DNA of 64,000 nt from Pisaster brevispinus (lineage: Eukaryota > Echinodermata > Asteroidea > Forcipulatida > Asteriidae), in NCBI GenBank assembly GCA_023634235.1, contig JAMKCF010000012.1:17927884-17991883 (forward strand). The letters are read 5' to 3'. Shown in pieces: positions 46,927 through 58,784 of the stretch (its first letter is position 1; the number at the start of each line of letters is the position of its first letter). Under the pieces are notes generated by a model. That model saw nothing but the letters and a program-made list of their open reading frames with translations, made no database searches and was not told where the DNA came from. The position numbers were made by a program, and so were the translations under genes.

Positions 46927-48877
46927 TGATGTGCATGGAATGCAACGACTTACCATCAGGATTATGTTAGAGAGAAGAGTAGGGTGTAACAGTTGGCGCA
47001 GTGTTACATTTTAAACAAACAAAAGCTATACAAAAAAAAACACACTTTTCTTGTAATAACACTTCAATTGTACTGGAGAGAGCTTTGTATTTTTCTTTTG
47101 ACTTTAGTTTCATTTTGGGGAGTTGAGTTGGCAAAAGTACAAATGCAGTAACGTTTTAAATCTTTATGATTATTTATTTATATTGAAATTTGGGTTTTGT
47201 ACTTCCTTATACATTGTTTTATTTAGTTTATATAGTGTATTCGTTTAATTTCACTTCTTTAAGGGGTGAATTCTAGTTTTGGCTGTTAGCTTAAAATTGT
47301 GAATCATACTTAAGGTTTAATATCATTTAAGTATATTTCATTGAGTAAATTAAAGTAGGTTAGCTTCTGGCCTCATTTGTTTCTTGGTCTCTTGAGCATC
47401 AACATTCCCATTCCATAAGAAAGAAAGCATTTTTTGTGCATGGTACTTTGAAGTTTGACAGAGTGATTAAAAATTCATTACCACCCCAAATGCTAACAAC
47501 CACTTAAAATATTATAAAATAAACAATCTGGTGATGCATGTTGGGTCTTTGAGGAAATTTCCATCTGCAATGGATTTATAACACGGTGTCGCCTGAGAAG
47601 AAAAAAAATCATTGTGAAAATGTTTTGGCAGAAACGGAACTTATATTAAAAAGACCACATTTCCTTGTGAGTATGCTCTGATGTGTTTGTACAGGCTCAA
47701 CCGGAAAGGCTCTTTGTCACTCAAGATATCAAATATTGCTTAGTTTTTGACACTGCGGTTTATGTTTGAGATGTTGCAGTTTACATTTCCGACTTTGCTG
47801 TTTTGAAAAAAAAAAGCAAAACCAAAGTTGTACACGTGCCTCTATCTATCAGTGTAAAGTAAGGACAAGAATACTTGCATGCAATGAACTTGTTGTTACT
47901 GCATAGTAGTTTAAAAATTAATTTTTTTCCCATTATGAAGAATCGTACTTCCTGTAGGGTGACCATAAACTTCTGTTAAGGAATCTACAGAATAGGAGAA
48001 ATGCACTGCAGTTGGAACAATCACAATGAACCCAAAGTACAGTGTGTATGGCATACCCTCTCAAAGCTCCCTCTGCACAGAGCTGACAAAACTGTTCATA
48101 TTTTAGTGGCACCTCAATTGTGATCTTTTTTGTAATACTGACTTGTGGTTCACATTTATGGGTGTTACATTACGAGACTGTGTCCAAGGGTGATGTTCTT
48201 GTCAACTAAAGTTTGACTACCCTCAGTATACATTTGCTGATCCCTGATCCTTATAGATGACTATCCTTGTATTGATTCTGTACCACAGTTTTACACAATG
48301 ACTTCGCCCCGTCTTTAAATGGATCACCATTACCCAGTGTGTGAGAGGAAAAAACACAGTAGTCCAAACTAAAGCTGGAGTTGGAACAAGACTGTATGTA
48401 CAAACCTGGCAAATCTTGTGTACCTAGCTTCCAATAAGAAGCCTTGGCACAGTGCTAGAACCTTGAATACTTTCCTCTTCAATATAAGGGAATCATCCTG
48501 AAGAAGAATTACAGAGTGTTGGTTTTGGGATGATCCTAGTATGAAGAGGGGACAACAGCAAAAACTCAATCCCCTTGTTATCGAATTGAGAGCAGACTCT
48601 GTGAGCAGACCCTGTGATCATTCCGGCCCATACTGCTAAGAAGATTTTCTTTACCTGTTTTTCTGCAAAGAGCTTTGGCAAACTTTCTTGGGGTTTCATC
48701 TTGGAGCTCATCTTAATGTTTGTGTTGTCTCTTGAAGATCCTTTTTTAGAAAGGTATGCATTCAGAAATTGGTTATCAGACTTTCTAACATTGTGGTCAG
48801 TGTTTTGGGTGATGGAGGTAACTGTGTTTTCATGTTACTACAGTTTGTGCACACGATCCATGGTTATGCAAAAACCC

Positions 48878-48998
48878 AGGCCTCGAAATAACCAACAGCA
48901 CCCACAGCAATTGCCGTGGTGCCCTTTGCAAAGTTCCAATACAAATTTACATTTTCCTCATAGAGTGCCCCTTAGTAGAAGAGCAAAGTTCAAGGCCT
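48878..48998. repeat. Family D element, short
   Basis: AGGCCTCGAAAT at the left, GTTCCAATACAAATTTACAT and TCCTCATAGAGTGCCCCTTA inside, AAGGCCT at the right. Confidence 0.6.
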
Positions 48999-49106
48999 GA
49001 AAACCAACTACATGTACCTACAGCAAGGACGTAAAAACCAGTTAGTTTTAAAAACAGGATATCTGAATAGAGGCAATGACTTTCTGGAATGATTTTAAAA
49101 ATATGG

Positions 49107-49330
49107 TGATGTGGCCGAGCATGTCGTGGCCAAGCGTTAAGAGCACCGTACTCAAGCTCTGGTGTTTCTGACAGCAGAGTGTGGGGGTTTGAGTCCCGAT
49201 TGTGTGGCTTTTGTGTCCTTGAGCAAGATACTGTACCATAATTGCTTTGTTTTTCAAATTGGACATTAAGCTGTATGTTCCGTGCAGGTAAAAAGAACCC
49301 AGAACACTTATCATTGAAGAGTAGTGGTTA
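49107..49330 (+). repeat. tRNA(Leu)-like SINE
   Basis: GTGGCCAAGCGTTAAGAGCA looks like a leucine-type A box, and GGGGGTTTGAGTCCCGATTG a B box, with a long variable region between. The body GTGTCCTTGAGCAAGATACT and AAAAAGAACCCAGAACACTT follows. This layout is typical of tRNA-derived SINEs. Confidence 0.7.
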
Positions 49331-50017
49331 ACCCTGGTGTTTCTCATTGCAAGCACCCTTGTTTACTGGTTTTCAGCCTTGTGAGCTACAGTGATTAAGT
49401 TCACTTTTGAGGCGTTGTTGGTTTCATTACCAAAAACATGTGTTATGCTATATATCAAAAACAAATTCCTAGAGATGTATCAGCTCTTCAAATATGGAAC
49501 AAAAATGCACAACTTCTTGACCCATTTTTAGACACTATTTTAGCAGTTTTGTAATCATGTTTACCAGAGAGTTGATGTACTTGACTGGGAGAATTGGTGT
49601 TCCGACCAAAGTGATTAATATCCTTATTCAGAATTGGCAAATCCAGGAGCAGTACACAATAATAGGTTAGTGAGGTACACACCTGATGAAAGATGACGCC
49701 ACCTCTTTTGTGTTGTTAAGCTCTGTCCACTTAGGACAAAATAAACTCGCCATTGACCCAGTTACTAGACGATTGCATTCATACACTGGAATGGCCAATT
49801 TGGATGAAATGTGTGCTTAGTTACCACTGCGTAACTCTAGTGATATTTGTGCTGCCACTTATCAACCACTCCTTGTGTTGTGTGAATCGGCCTTTGACCG
49901 ATACAGCTGTAGTTGGGGGTGGGGGGTTTCTTCCACAAAAACAGGACCAGAAGTGGAGAACAAATATCCATGATTGAGTGCATAGGGTTTGCACTTAATA
50001 AATTGCCTCATAATTTT

Positions 50018-50203
50018 GGCCCAATTTCATAGTGCTGCTTAAGCAGAAAAAACTGCTTTACAATTTTCTGCAAAAATGAGCAGGATACCAGTCACATATG
50101 GCACATGTGACATGGTATTTAAGCTGTTAACCTTAATCTGGTAAGCATAATTTTGTTGTGCTTAGCTACTATTTGTACTAAGCAGCTCTGTGAAATTGGC
50201 CCC
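50018..50203. repeat. Family A2 element, uninterrupted
   Basis: GGCCCAATTTCATAGTGCTG at the left and GCAGCTCTGTGAAATTGGCC at the right. It serves as the intact reference for the interrupted copy at 35170-35815. Confidence 0.75.
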
Positions 50204-50342
50204 TGGTATGTGTGAGAATAGCAAGAAAAGACCATGACTTCTGTATGGTTTGATGTTGACAAATGTTGGGTTTTTGATTTTGAGTGTGTACACATTGGGT
50301 TGTACATCCTCCATAGGGTCCATCTTAAGGTAACTACTTTTA

Positions 50343-50643
50343 AACTCCTTTCACACTACAAGTATTTCCAAGGAAATTCCCGGAAAATTTGGTTCACCTT
50401 TTTACGCTTGAATTACTAACCCTGGCAAACTCCCAGGAAATGTCAAATTCCTGGGAAATGGTTATCCCCTTGGGAGTTGAGTTATGCGAGATAACCCTGG
50501 GGCTAGCTGACTGTGTGCTCATTTCCCCCTGAAAATTGTAGCAAGCTAGAAAGCAACATGGGTTGGAGGTGGGGTTCAAATTCCCCAGGAATTACCTAGG
50601 GTTTTATTTCCTCGAAATTGGCTCTGTAATGTGAAAAGGGCTT
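50343..50643. repeat. Family C inverted-repeat element
   Basis: AACTCCTTTCACACTACAAG at the left and TAATGTGAAAAGGGCTT at the right, with TA on each side. Inside it matches 23009-23290 (CTAACCCTGGCAAACTCC, TTCCCCAGGAATTACC). Confidence 0.7.
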
Positions 50644-53263
50644 TAGGGGTTAAGGAAAAGAAAGTACCCGTTACCCTCTGGGTAAACTCACTGGGCTTGG
50701 TAAGGAAAGATTTTGGTCAACAACTTAACATTATGTCCCTCTTTGTGATTGACCAAGTGTGGAAACTTCATGTACAGCAACTTCAGTGTGTCAAGGGTAG
50801 ACTCGATACTTTCTAGACCTTTTATCCATTGCAGATCCTGCACCAAGTTTTGTATGTTTTTATTTAGTTTATCAAGTAATAAACCACAAGGGTAAATGAC
50901 AGGGTAAATTAAACAAATTATTTTGTACACAATTTCTTTGTACATCTGTCAACTGGGTTATAATAATAAAAAATAACAATTTGTACAGTCATTTGGAATA
51001 AATGGCTATTGGTTTCTACAAAACAGGACCACTTGATGAAATGTTTACAGGCTAGTTTTACAGAACCAAACCAAACCAATAGACATTATAAAGAGAATCT
51101 AGCCGCACTTATTCCATTAATTCTCCCTTGTGTAGGACAGCAGCCATGTGTAAATAATGTACATATAAAGAACAGTGGCTAATTTGTAGGTTGTGTAACT
51201 AGAAAATGTATCTAGGCCAAGCAGCCAAGCTAGTGACTACAGCATAACATAACCTGGATTAGCCTACTGTATGGGGAAGAGAGGACATCCTGTGAGTGTT
51301 ATATATTGGACTGCTCCCTGGGTTCAAATTGTGCATTGTGTTTCAGTGGTTTCCTTTTCTGGTCACAAATTGCAATATTGAAGTCCTGAAATTATTATTC
51401 TAATCTGTGTGTATCATTATGTATGGTTTTGTAAACCTTAAAATAAATGTTGGATTATTTGGTATATCCATCAAATGATGATATTTTGTGAAAATGTTAA
51501 CTGCCAATTCCTGCTGTGACTGTTATCAATGCACGGCATCTGATTGCCACACCCTTCGTGTTCTTAACACAGTTTTGAACATGAGACCAACTGTGCCTGG
51601 GAACATTCAAGAAAATACCTCAATGTGCTGACTCTCATAATAGAGATATGGGGCAGCTAGGCCATGCCTTGGGTCGGTTTCACAGACTTTAAAATGGCCA
51701 TGGAAGGAAATCAAGATGCCGGCATTGTTAAACGGGTCCCATTTTAAAAAGATGATCGCCGACTATTGTGGCAAGACTTCACAGCATTGTCGGCCGGCAC
51801 ATTGTGGATATTGATCATCCACAGGGACCCTTTGTTGATTCAGGCAAAGGTGAATTGACTTAGTAATCAATAGTCACAAACATTGTTCTCGCAGAAAACA
51901 GCTTTGCTTTTTCATACCTATATTACCCTTAGAGGGTTTTAAAGTTGTGTAATCAGATGTGGGAGGGGCTCACGCTGTGGCAAGTGCTTCATCACAGGTT
52001 CATGTTGGTACTTGTCTAAGTATAAGTGGATTGGAACTTTTATGTCAAGTTGCATTTGTGGTTTCAACCGTGAAACTTTGACAGGGTTATGTGTTTACTA
52101 TGTAATGATAGAGCTAATGTAGCAAGAAGAGGTTGCAAAAAGGGGGAGGGGTCTCAGAGAACACTTGTAACTATGGAGGGATGCTGTATCATGTATACAG
52201 CTCATGTACACATAGCAACATCAGTGGTGGTGGGGGGGGGGGCATGCCAAACATGTTGCCTTGAGTTAGAGCGTATGTTTCTCTATTAAATATAGAGGGC
52301 GCTTCGCTATGGTATGACATATTAAACCAGTGCTCCGGGAAAAATCTATAAATTCTTCTAAAATATGTCCATGCATTGAATGAACTCGCATGTAGCATTT
52401 GTATAAATTCATGTTGGATAGTACACATTCCTTGGCCCCTGCCCACACAGGTTGTCAGATACAATGCCATCCATTATAATACCTGGTTTCTCTGGCATTG
52501 TTCATGTCAGACAGCATTCATGTGGACAGTCTGGCTCATATTAACCGCCGCATTCTGTATTACAAAGACGCCACATTATAATCACCAACAAAACCTTAGA
52601 CCCTCTATATATAACTCCTTCCAGATCTCGCATTCGTCAAAGGTAAACTATTGTTATTAATTTAATCTCTGTAATCAGTAATTGACAGAGAGTGAAAAAA
52701 CATCATGACTTTCAGAGAGGTATCCAGGGATAGCGCCATGTACGCAATACTCTGTTCATTACGTCAGACAATCTGTCAGTCAGTTCAATAAATGACTTGT
52801 CCATCTTGTCTGTAGGCTGATACCTGTTATCAGTTTATGTACAAATGTTGTGCTGAGGGGGCTGTTTATTTTCACAGTATAAAGGTGTGCCTACCTAAAG
52901 AGGTGCATGTACTTTCTGCATAATTATCAATATTGTTATATACGAACGTTAATTGTTAACGGCTACGTGCACTTTCTAATCTCGCAAGAAGTTCAACAAT
53001 TAAATAAATATGCCCTTATACTGTTTGCTCTTCAGAAAAGAAAACTAAGTAAGAAGTTAAACTTGCTAAATTTCAATAAATGGTTTTAAAATGGTTGGAT
53101 TTAATTGTCATTCCTGGAAGGGAATGCATTTGTTCTTTAGTAAAGGGCACCTTTGGGAAGGAAGTGTATTTGCAGCATACCCTCCCCACCAAATTTTACC
53201 AAAGATTAAGGCATGCTCTATGATGATAAAGGCTTCAGTTTCACAATGTCTTCACATAAAACT
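50644..53263. other. Non-coding stretch
   Basis: No gene. At 50876-50963 there is a diverged relative of the ACCACAAGGG palindrome seen at 1273-1380. About 51668-51835 contains internal inverted motifs (GCCGGCA, TGTGGAT...ATCCACA) suggesting another degraded element. The rest is unremarkable. Confidence 0.4.
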
Positions 53264-53471
53264 GGGCCCAACTTCATCAAACTTAGTTGTTGAGCAGAAA
53301 CGTTTTTCCACAAATCTCATTACAAGAACAAATAGCGGGCACTAGATGCATCCATGTAAGCTACAGTACATGTACAGTATAATGGAATTTGGCTATTAAC
53401 CTGTTTCTGATCAGCAAAACTGTCCGTGCTTAACATATTTGTTTGCTTACTGGCTGTATGAAATTGGGCCC
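53264..53471. repeat. Family A2 element
   Basis: GGGCCCAACTTCATCAAACT at the left and GGCTGTATGAAATTGGGCCC at the right. Confidence 0.7.
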
Positions 53472-54313
53472 TGGTGTTGTGAAGTTTGAGAGAAGGGCCA
53501 GGATGTACAAGCCTGGAGCAAGATCTTCACATGGCATGGCAGAAGTTCCCCCCAGGCCTGAATGGAAATTGATCTATAATACACCTGCGGAGTGTACATA
53601 TTCTGATTGGCCAGGCGACTTCATTAGTGAGCTATTGGAAAGGTCATCAGGGAAGCCATGATGATTGAATAACATTCTATCCAGATAAAAATACGCTTTA
53701 CAATTGTCTTTTTCTCAATATTGGTTCCCTGTTGCCCGAGGGCCCCCTCTGGAGGAATTAGATCAGTTTTTCCCCACACAACTGAAGTTATTTAGCCCTC
53801 ATCATTTTTATCTGTTGGAGAGATTGTTTGCAACATGTTGCTGAATCCCATAAGGTCTGTAAAAGATGCATTTCATATGCTGTTCATTAAATAAATTGAT
53901 GAAAATTAAACTGGTAAATGCCGTTCTGCATCAACTCAACTCACTAGAAATTGTGATTTTGTTTCACCCTGCCATTCTAGCATTAAATATTGTATGCTTT
54001 AGTTGCCCTTTAAAGGTTTTGAACATTTTAGCGCCCATGTAAATAACAGGTTGTCAGAGGAAACACGAACATGGGAGAAAAGACTGCAAAATATACATGT
54101 ATGGATCAGTCATTCATATTGGTACGCTGTTACAGTGTTGGGTACAGGGTGTTACTGTACGCACATCAAAACTAACATGTGCAATTACTTAGGAATGGCT
54201 GTATCTGACAACAAATTATATGGGGGAAAAACAAGTTTACGTACTTTTCATGTATGATGCTTACACCAAACACTTTACTGTGTCCACCTCCTTCTCCAAC
54301 AGTGATACCAGAC

Positions 54314-54425
54314 CTGGGTCCAATTTCATGGCTCTGCTTCTACGGCCGAACGCTGCACTTGCGACACCTTTCTTCATTTACAGGGCAAACGCCAAATTTC
54401 TGCACTTTCTGCGTAAGCTAAGATT
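54314..54425. repeat. Family A left-half fragment
   Basis: GGGTCCAATTTCATGGCTCT begins it; CTGCACTTTCTGCGTAAGCT is near the end. No clean right terminus was found. Confidence 0.4.
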
Positions 54426-54604
54426 GCTTAGTAATATGGATTATGCAACAAATTCTCTGCACACCTTTGAAATACGCTTGACTGAAGTGCCTCCGTGCCC
54501 CTGATTTGAGATATGGTGGACACTATCAAAGAGCACCGTTTGGTTTGGGTTTTACACAGACACATTTATTCAGACCTACATGTAATAGTGTTACTGTATC
54601 TCAA

Positions 54605-54870
54605 AATGGCTTACTGCCGTCGTGCCTTTTGAAATGTTCCAGTTGAAATCTAAATTTCCCTCTTAGTGCCCTTTACTAATAAAACCCTGACTTGCCCTTG
54701 CAAGAACAGGCCTGTTTCTTCACAGAGGCAACTGCCTCCGTTGTCCCTGGTCTTTGCCTTGGTGCCCCTTGAAATGTTCCAATAAAACTTTACAATTTCC
54801 TCATAGAGGTGCCCTATCAAGGAGAAAATGTCTTGATGCCTTTACTCTTTTTAAAACAAAGCGTCATGCC
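54605..54870. repeat. Two family D copies in series
   Basis: GAAATGTTCCAGTTGAAATC with GTGCCCTTTAC (first copy), then ACAGGCCTGTTTCTTCACAG, GCCTTGGTGCCCCTTGAAAT and CCTCATAGAGGTGCCC (second copy). Boundaries are approximate. Confidence 0.55.
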
Positions 54871-55403
54871 AGCAAGAACAAAGTAGCAGTCCTGTAATAA
54901 GATACATGTGCACTATATTACATTAGGTAAAATATTGGCTGTCGACCAAAACAATGTTATTCGCACATTTTCTCTGTAACAGCTCAATGGAAGTACCCTC
55001 TGGCCCAGCTCAGCGAAGTTTTCACATGATAACCCTGGTCAGAAATCCTGTGTATTATTGATTCCCCCTGAGAAACTCTTAATTGACATCTCACTGTAAG
55101 CCTGAATGTTGTCGGAATGAACAAACAGGCCCAAATGATTGATTGTGCTCAGAGTGGGTATATAACCTCCCCACCTGATGTGTAATGGTAGTAGGGCTAA
55201 TTGTCGGCGAGGACAAAGTACCCCCGTACAGGTGGGCAGAGCAGGAAACATCCAAAATGACTTCCAGGATGCTTAAATATTTATCGGGTTTCTGGAAGAA
55301 GTTAATCATGTCAAACATCCTCGTCTTATGTTGATAGTCTTGATTTGTTGATTGGTCCATATGCCAAATGATTGAGGATGAATTTCTGATTATGATAAGA
55401 CTA

Positions 55404-55537
55404 GGTCAGAATTGGCGACTATGGCTACAGCTACGGCTGGATCGCTGTGTCATCATGCATTGAAGTATAGGATGTCCTTAGCAACACCCGTAGCAACAGT
55501 TGTAGCCATAGCCATAGCTGCAATTCGGATACGGTCT
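55404..55537. repeat. Family B element
   Basis: GGTCAGAATTGGCGACTATG at the left and GCTGCAATTCGGATACGGTC at the right, with TA on both sides. Inside, CATCATGCATTGAAGTATAG and CCTTAGCAACACCCGTAGCA match other copies. Confidence 0.7.
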
Positions 55538-56338
55538 TAGTGTAAAGGTTTTGATCTCTGTATGGCCAGCTTCCGTAGAGTGGGGGTGGGGGAGGACCGT
55601 ACTGGATGCACTACAAGTATTGTTAAATGTTAGTGAGATATTTGGATTCAGGTCATGGTCAATTTCTACTACATGTTTCCACATTCTTGCTTCAAACCTG
55701 ACAATATTACGACTAGTGATAGGCCATAGACATGGCTATTGGTTTACAACCCACTTGTTTTCTCAGAAGTGATACGTGTATTATATTTTTCAAAAGATGA
55801 ATACATGTAGCTCACTTTGAGGCTTTACGCCCATCTTTTGAATGCAAATAAATTTTCTCCAGAACAACCACTGCCTGACAGTTGACAACATCCTGCATCT
55901 TTACTGTTTAAACATGACATCCAAAAAGTCTGTCAATACTACGTACGTTATCTTAACCCAGTTTTTAACATTCACAAGTCTCTATGCCTTCCTCATCTGC
56001 CCGAAGGCTTCAACAATTCAATATGATTGACCTGATTTTATTTCTCAACAACGTTATTTCTGACAAATTTGAATATTTATCCTTGTTAAGTAAAGAACAA
56101 AAACATGCTTGAGGTGCATGTAGATGTGCTGGTATTTAATAATGTATTATTGATGCTCCTCCTAATGTGATGTTGTTTTCCATGCATTCATAGTTCCTTT
56201 TGAATTATGGATAAGAACCTGATAAAATAAAAATAAAAACCATCATTGAAGGATAATCACGTGAAGGAATTACAGACCTTCGTTTATAGAAATACAAGGA
56301 GCTCTTTTAATCGCTCTCCTGAGAATTCAATTACACGA

Positions 56339-56474
56339 AGGCCATGGTTTCTGTTGTCTTGGTCTTGGCCTTGGTGCCCCTATCAAAGTTTCCAATAGAC
56401 TTAAAGATTTTCCAATGGAAATGCACTTTGCAAAATAAAAAAGGTCGTGCCCTCTCAAAGATTCCAGGCTTGAC
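56339..56474. repeat. Family D element, reverse orientation
   Basis: AAGGCCATGGTTTCTGTTG, GGCCTTGGTGCCCCTATCAA, CCAATAGACTTAAAGA and GGTCGTGCCCTCTCAAAG appear in reversed order compared with 34496-34660. Confidence 0.6.
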
Positions 56475-58193
56475 TAATTGAAATAATTTTAATGAGCCAA
56501 TTTGGCAAAGGATGGGTGCCACTGTATTGCTATTATTGTCATCCCCACTCATTAGGCAAACTGATACCGTTCCTTTGGGGCTCTCTCAACTTCTACATGA
56601 GTGCTGTATCTGAAATTATTGCTAATGATGAGTGCTCAGGGTTTTAGCAAATACTACTACATGTATCTTATCCTGCACAGAAGTTACCTTGTGTGGGGAA
56701 GCAAGTTATGGTTAACTGTCTGGCTCGAGGATACAAACTCTATGACATTTAAACTCAGATTAAGTGGCAACTGGAACTTGAGTGTGGTGTACTAGGTTAC
56801 TCCATCATGACATTCTATTAAAATCTCACACCTACAAATGTAACTCGATCTGAAACCTTAAGATGGAGAAGATTGACGCACCAGACCCCATGTCAGGAAG
56901 TGAATCAGTCATTCTGGCAAATCAGTCAATACAAGGGATAGGAATTTGGAAGGTTTATGAAACTGTTAGATCTAATGTCTGCACAGTTGTTAGGAAAGCA
57001 ATATTGAGCTGAACAGGTGGAGGAGTGAGGCTGTTATTACATTGTAGTTATCAAACAAGCTTGAGTGAAATACAGAAAAATAAAGCATCTCCGCATATCC
57101 AACTAAACTGAATGAGGCCGAAGGCCGAGTTGGATGGGATGATGATGTGCTCTACTTTTCCGTATTCCATGTGATTGCGGCTGATAATGTTTTTACGTTC
57201 AAACAAACTTGATGCTTTAATAGTCCAATATGTGGAGGTATGTAGAACAGCGCACTATGCAAGGTGTAATAATGTGCAATATGGTACAATATCGCACTAT
57301 TGTGGCCACGAATCGACCAATCGGAATTGAGGATTCAAGTTTGCTTGAAAGTAATAAAATGTTGCAACCTTGAAATCAACATATAGAGGATAATGTGTTT
57401 CTCTGGGTTGGAGACTGGGTGGGGGAATGAAGATCTGGTAAATTGTCCTCCCAGGAATTGTAAGATGTTTATCAAAGGATTATTCACTGCTTTAGCTTAG
57501 AAGAATTACACAAGTTTTTGTTTGTCTCTGAAAGTTTCATAATGTAGATTCAAATAACAGTTTCTGACTTTGGTTAAAGACTTTGGGATCATATTGTAAC
57601 TGTCATTGGTCATAGAAACTAAAATATTAAACATACAGTGTAAAAACATTGCCATGGTACCTTGCCAATTATAAAATTACATCACCGTTTTATGACAGGT
57701 GGTTCTGACATTTATAGACAATAACAAGAGCCTGTTAAATGAGTTAAGGCTTGTGTTGTTCATAGTTCATTGTTCACGTGTGTTATTTCCAAGTTTTGTA
57801 ATTTACATGTAGGTCTACGTGACATTTCTTTGCAAGCTGCCCAGAAAAATTAAAGGTCAACCATTTTTAGACAATTTATGTAATATGGAGATAATTTATT
57901 ACCTACATAAGATCAATATAGGATACACACATGTAAGTTTATGCCTCTACCCTTGAGGTATTTGCGTATGATGGATGGTATTCTAAATGTCATTCTGTAA
58001 TCCATCAGATTATTTATCTTAAGACATGGATCGTCAGAAAAATGTAATTAATGATAATATATTCTGGTAGGAAAATTATGAAGCATTAAGATTTGAAACT
58101 CATGATAGGACTTTGCACATTTTGTTGATAAAGTACATGTATCATTTGAGTCTGGCCTGGTACTTTTTTGTGAGGGCAGGGCAGTATACATGT

Positions 58194-58300
58194 AGACCCC
58201 CTGCATATGACATCATACTCTCAAACAGCGCCCTCACTGAGGCAAAGGGAGGCAGATCATTAAACGACTGCTGCTCTTGGTGCGTAAAAACGTGCACTTG
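58194..58300. repeat. Relative of the 7125-7260 element
   Basis: Starts AGACCCCCTGCATATGA and contains CAAACAGCGCCCTCACTGAG; the right end is unclear. Confidence 0.45.
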
Positions 58301-58380
58301 ACCTCAGCATACCAACAGCATTGCGCGCTATGCACTGGGTTTATTTCATTAGTAAAGGGTACCTCAATATGGAAAACTTA

Positions 58381-58575
58381 AAGGGGCTGTATCATCATGA
58401 TCAAATCAGGCCTGTGGCTGTACATGGATTTATGAACTCTCACCCAGTTACTGCACGTGCTGTCCTCAGATTTGATACGGAGGGAGGATGTGCATTTGCA
58501 GTAACTGGGTGACTGAGAGTTCATAATTCCATGTGCAGCCACAGGCCTGCTTTGATCATGTCGACACAGTCCCTT
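58381..58575. repeat. 195-bp palindromic element inserted at TA
   Basis: AAGGGGCTGT and ACAGTCCCTT end it; ATGATCAAATCAGGCCTGTG faces CACAGGCCTGCTTTGATCAT, and CACCCAGTTACTGCA faces TGCAGTAACTGGGTG. TA is at 58379-58380 and 58576-58577. Confidence 0.8.
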
Positions 58576-58623
58576 TACATTTCTACTGGAACATTTCAAA
58601 GGGCACCAAGGCAATAATGAACA

Positions 58624-58784
58624 GGGCCCAATTTCATAGAGCTGCTTAAGCACAAAAATTTGCTAAGCACAATAAAATTTTGCTTACCAGAATAAGGTTA
58701 CCAGCCAAACTACCATGTCACGTGTACAATTTGTGACTGGTATCCTGCTCATTTCTGCTTAAGCAGTTCTATGAAATTGGCCCC
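58624..58784. repeat. Family A2 element inserted in a family D element
   Basis: GGGCCCAATTTCATAGAGCT at the left and CAGTTCTATGAAATTGGCCC at the right. No clear target duplication remains. Confidence 0.75.

Larger units (their letters stand above)
44827..48877. other. Non-coding stretch with scattered repeats
   Basis: Contains a 19-bp direct repeat near 45070-45110, AGGCCT-ended repeat copies (45725-45868, 45940-46111) and a minus-strand tRNA-derived SINE (46722-46926). About 46930-48870 shows nothing I recognise. Confidence 0.45.

Noticed and set aside
48614..49000. 128-aa ORF as a membrane protein gene
   Set aside because: No homology, and it runs into a family D repeat at its 3' end.
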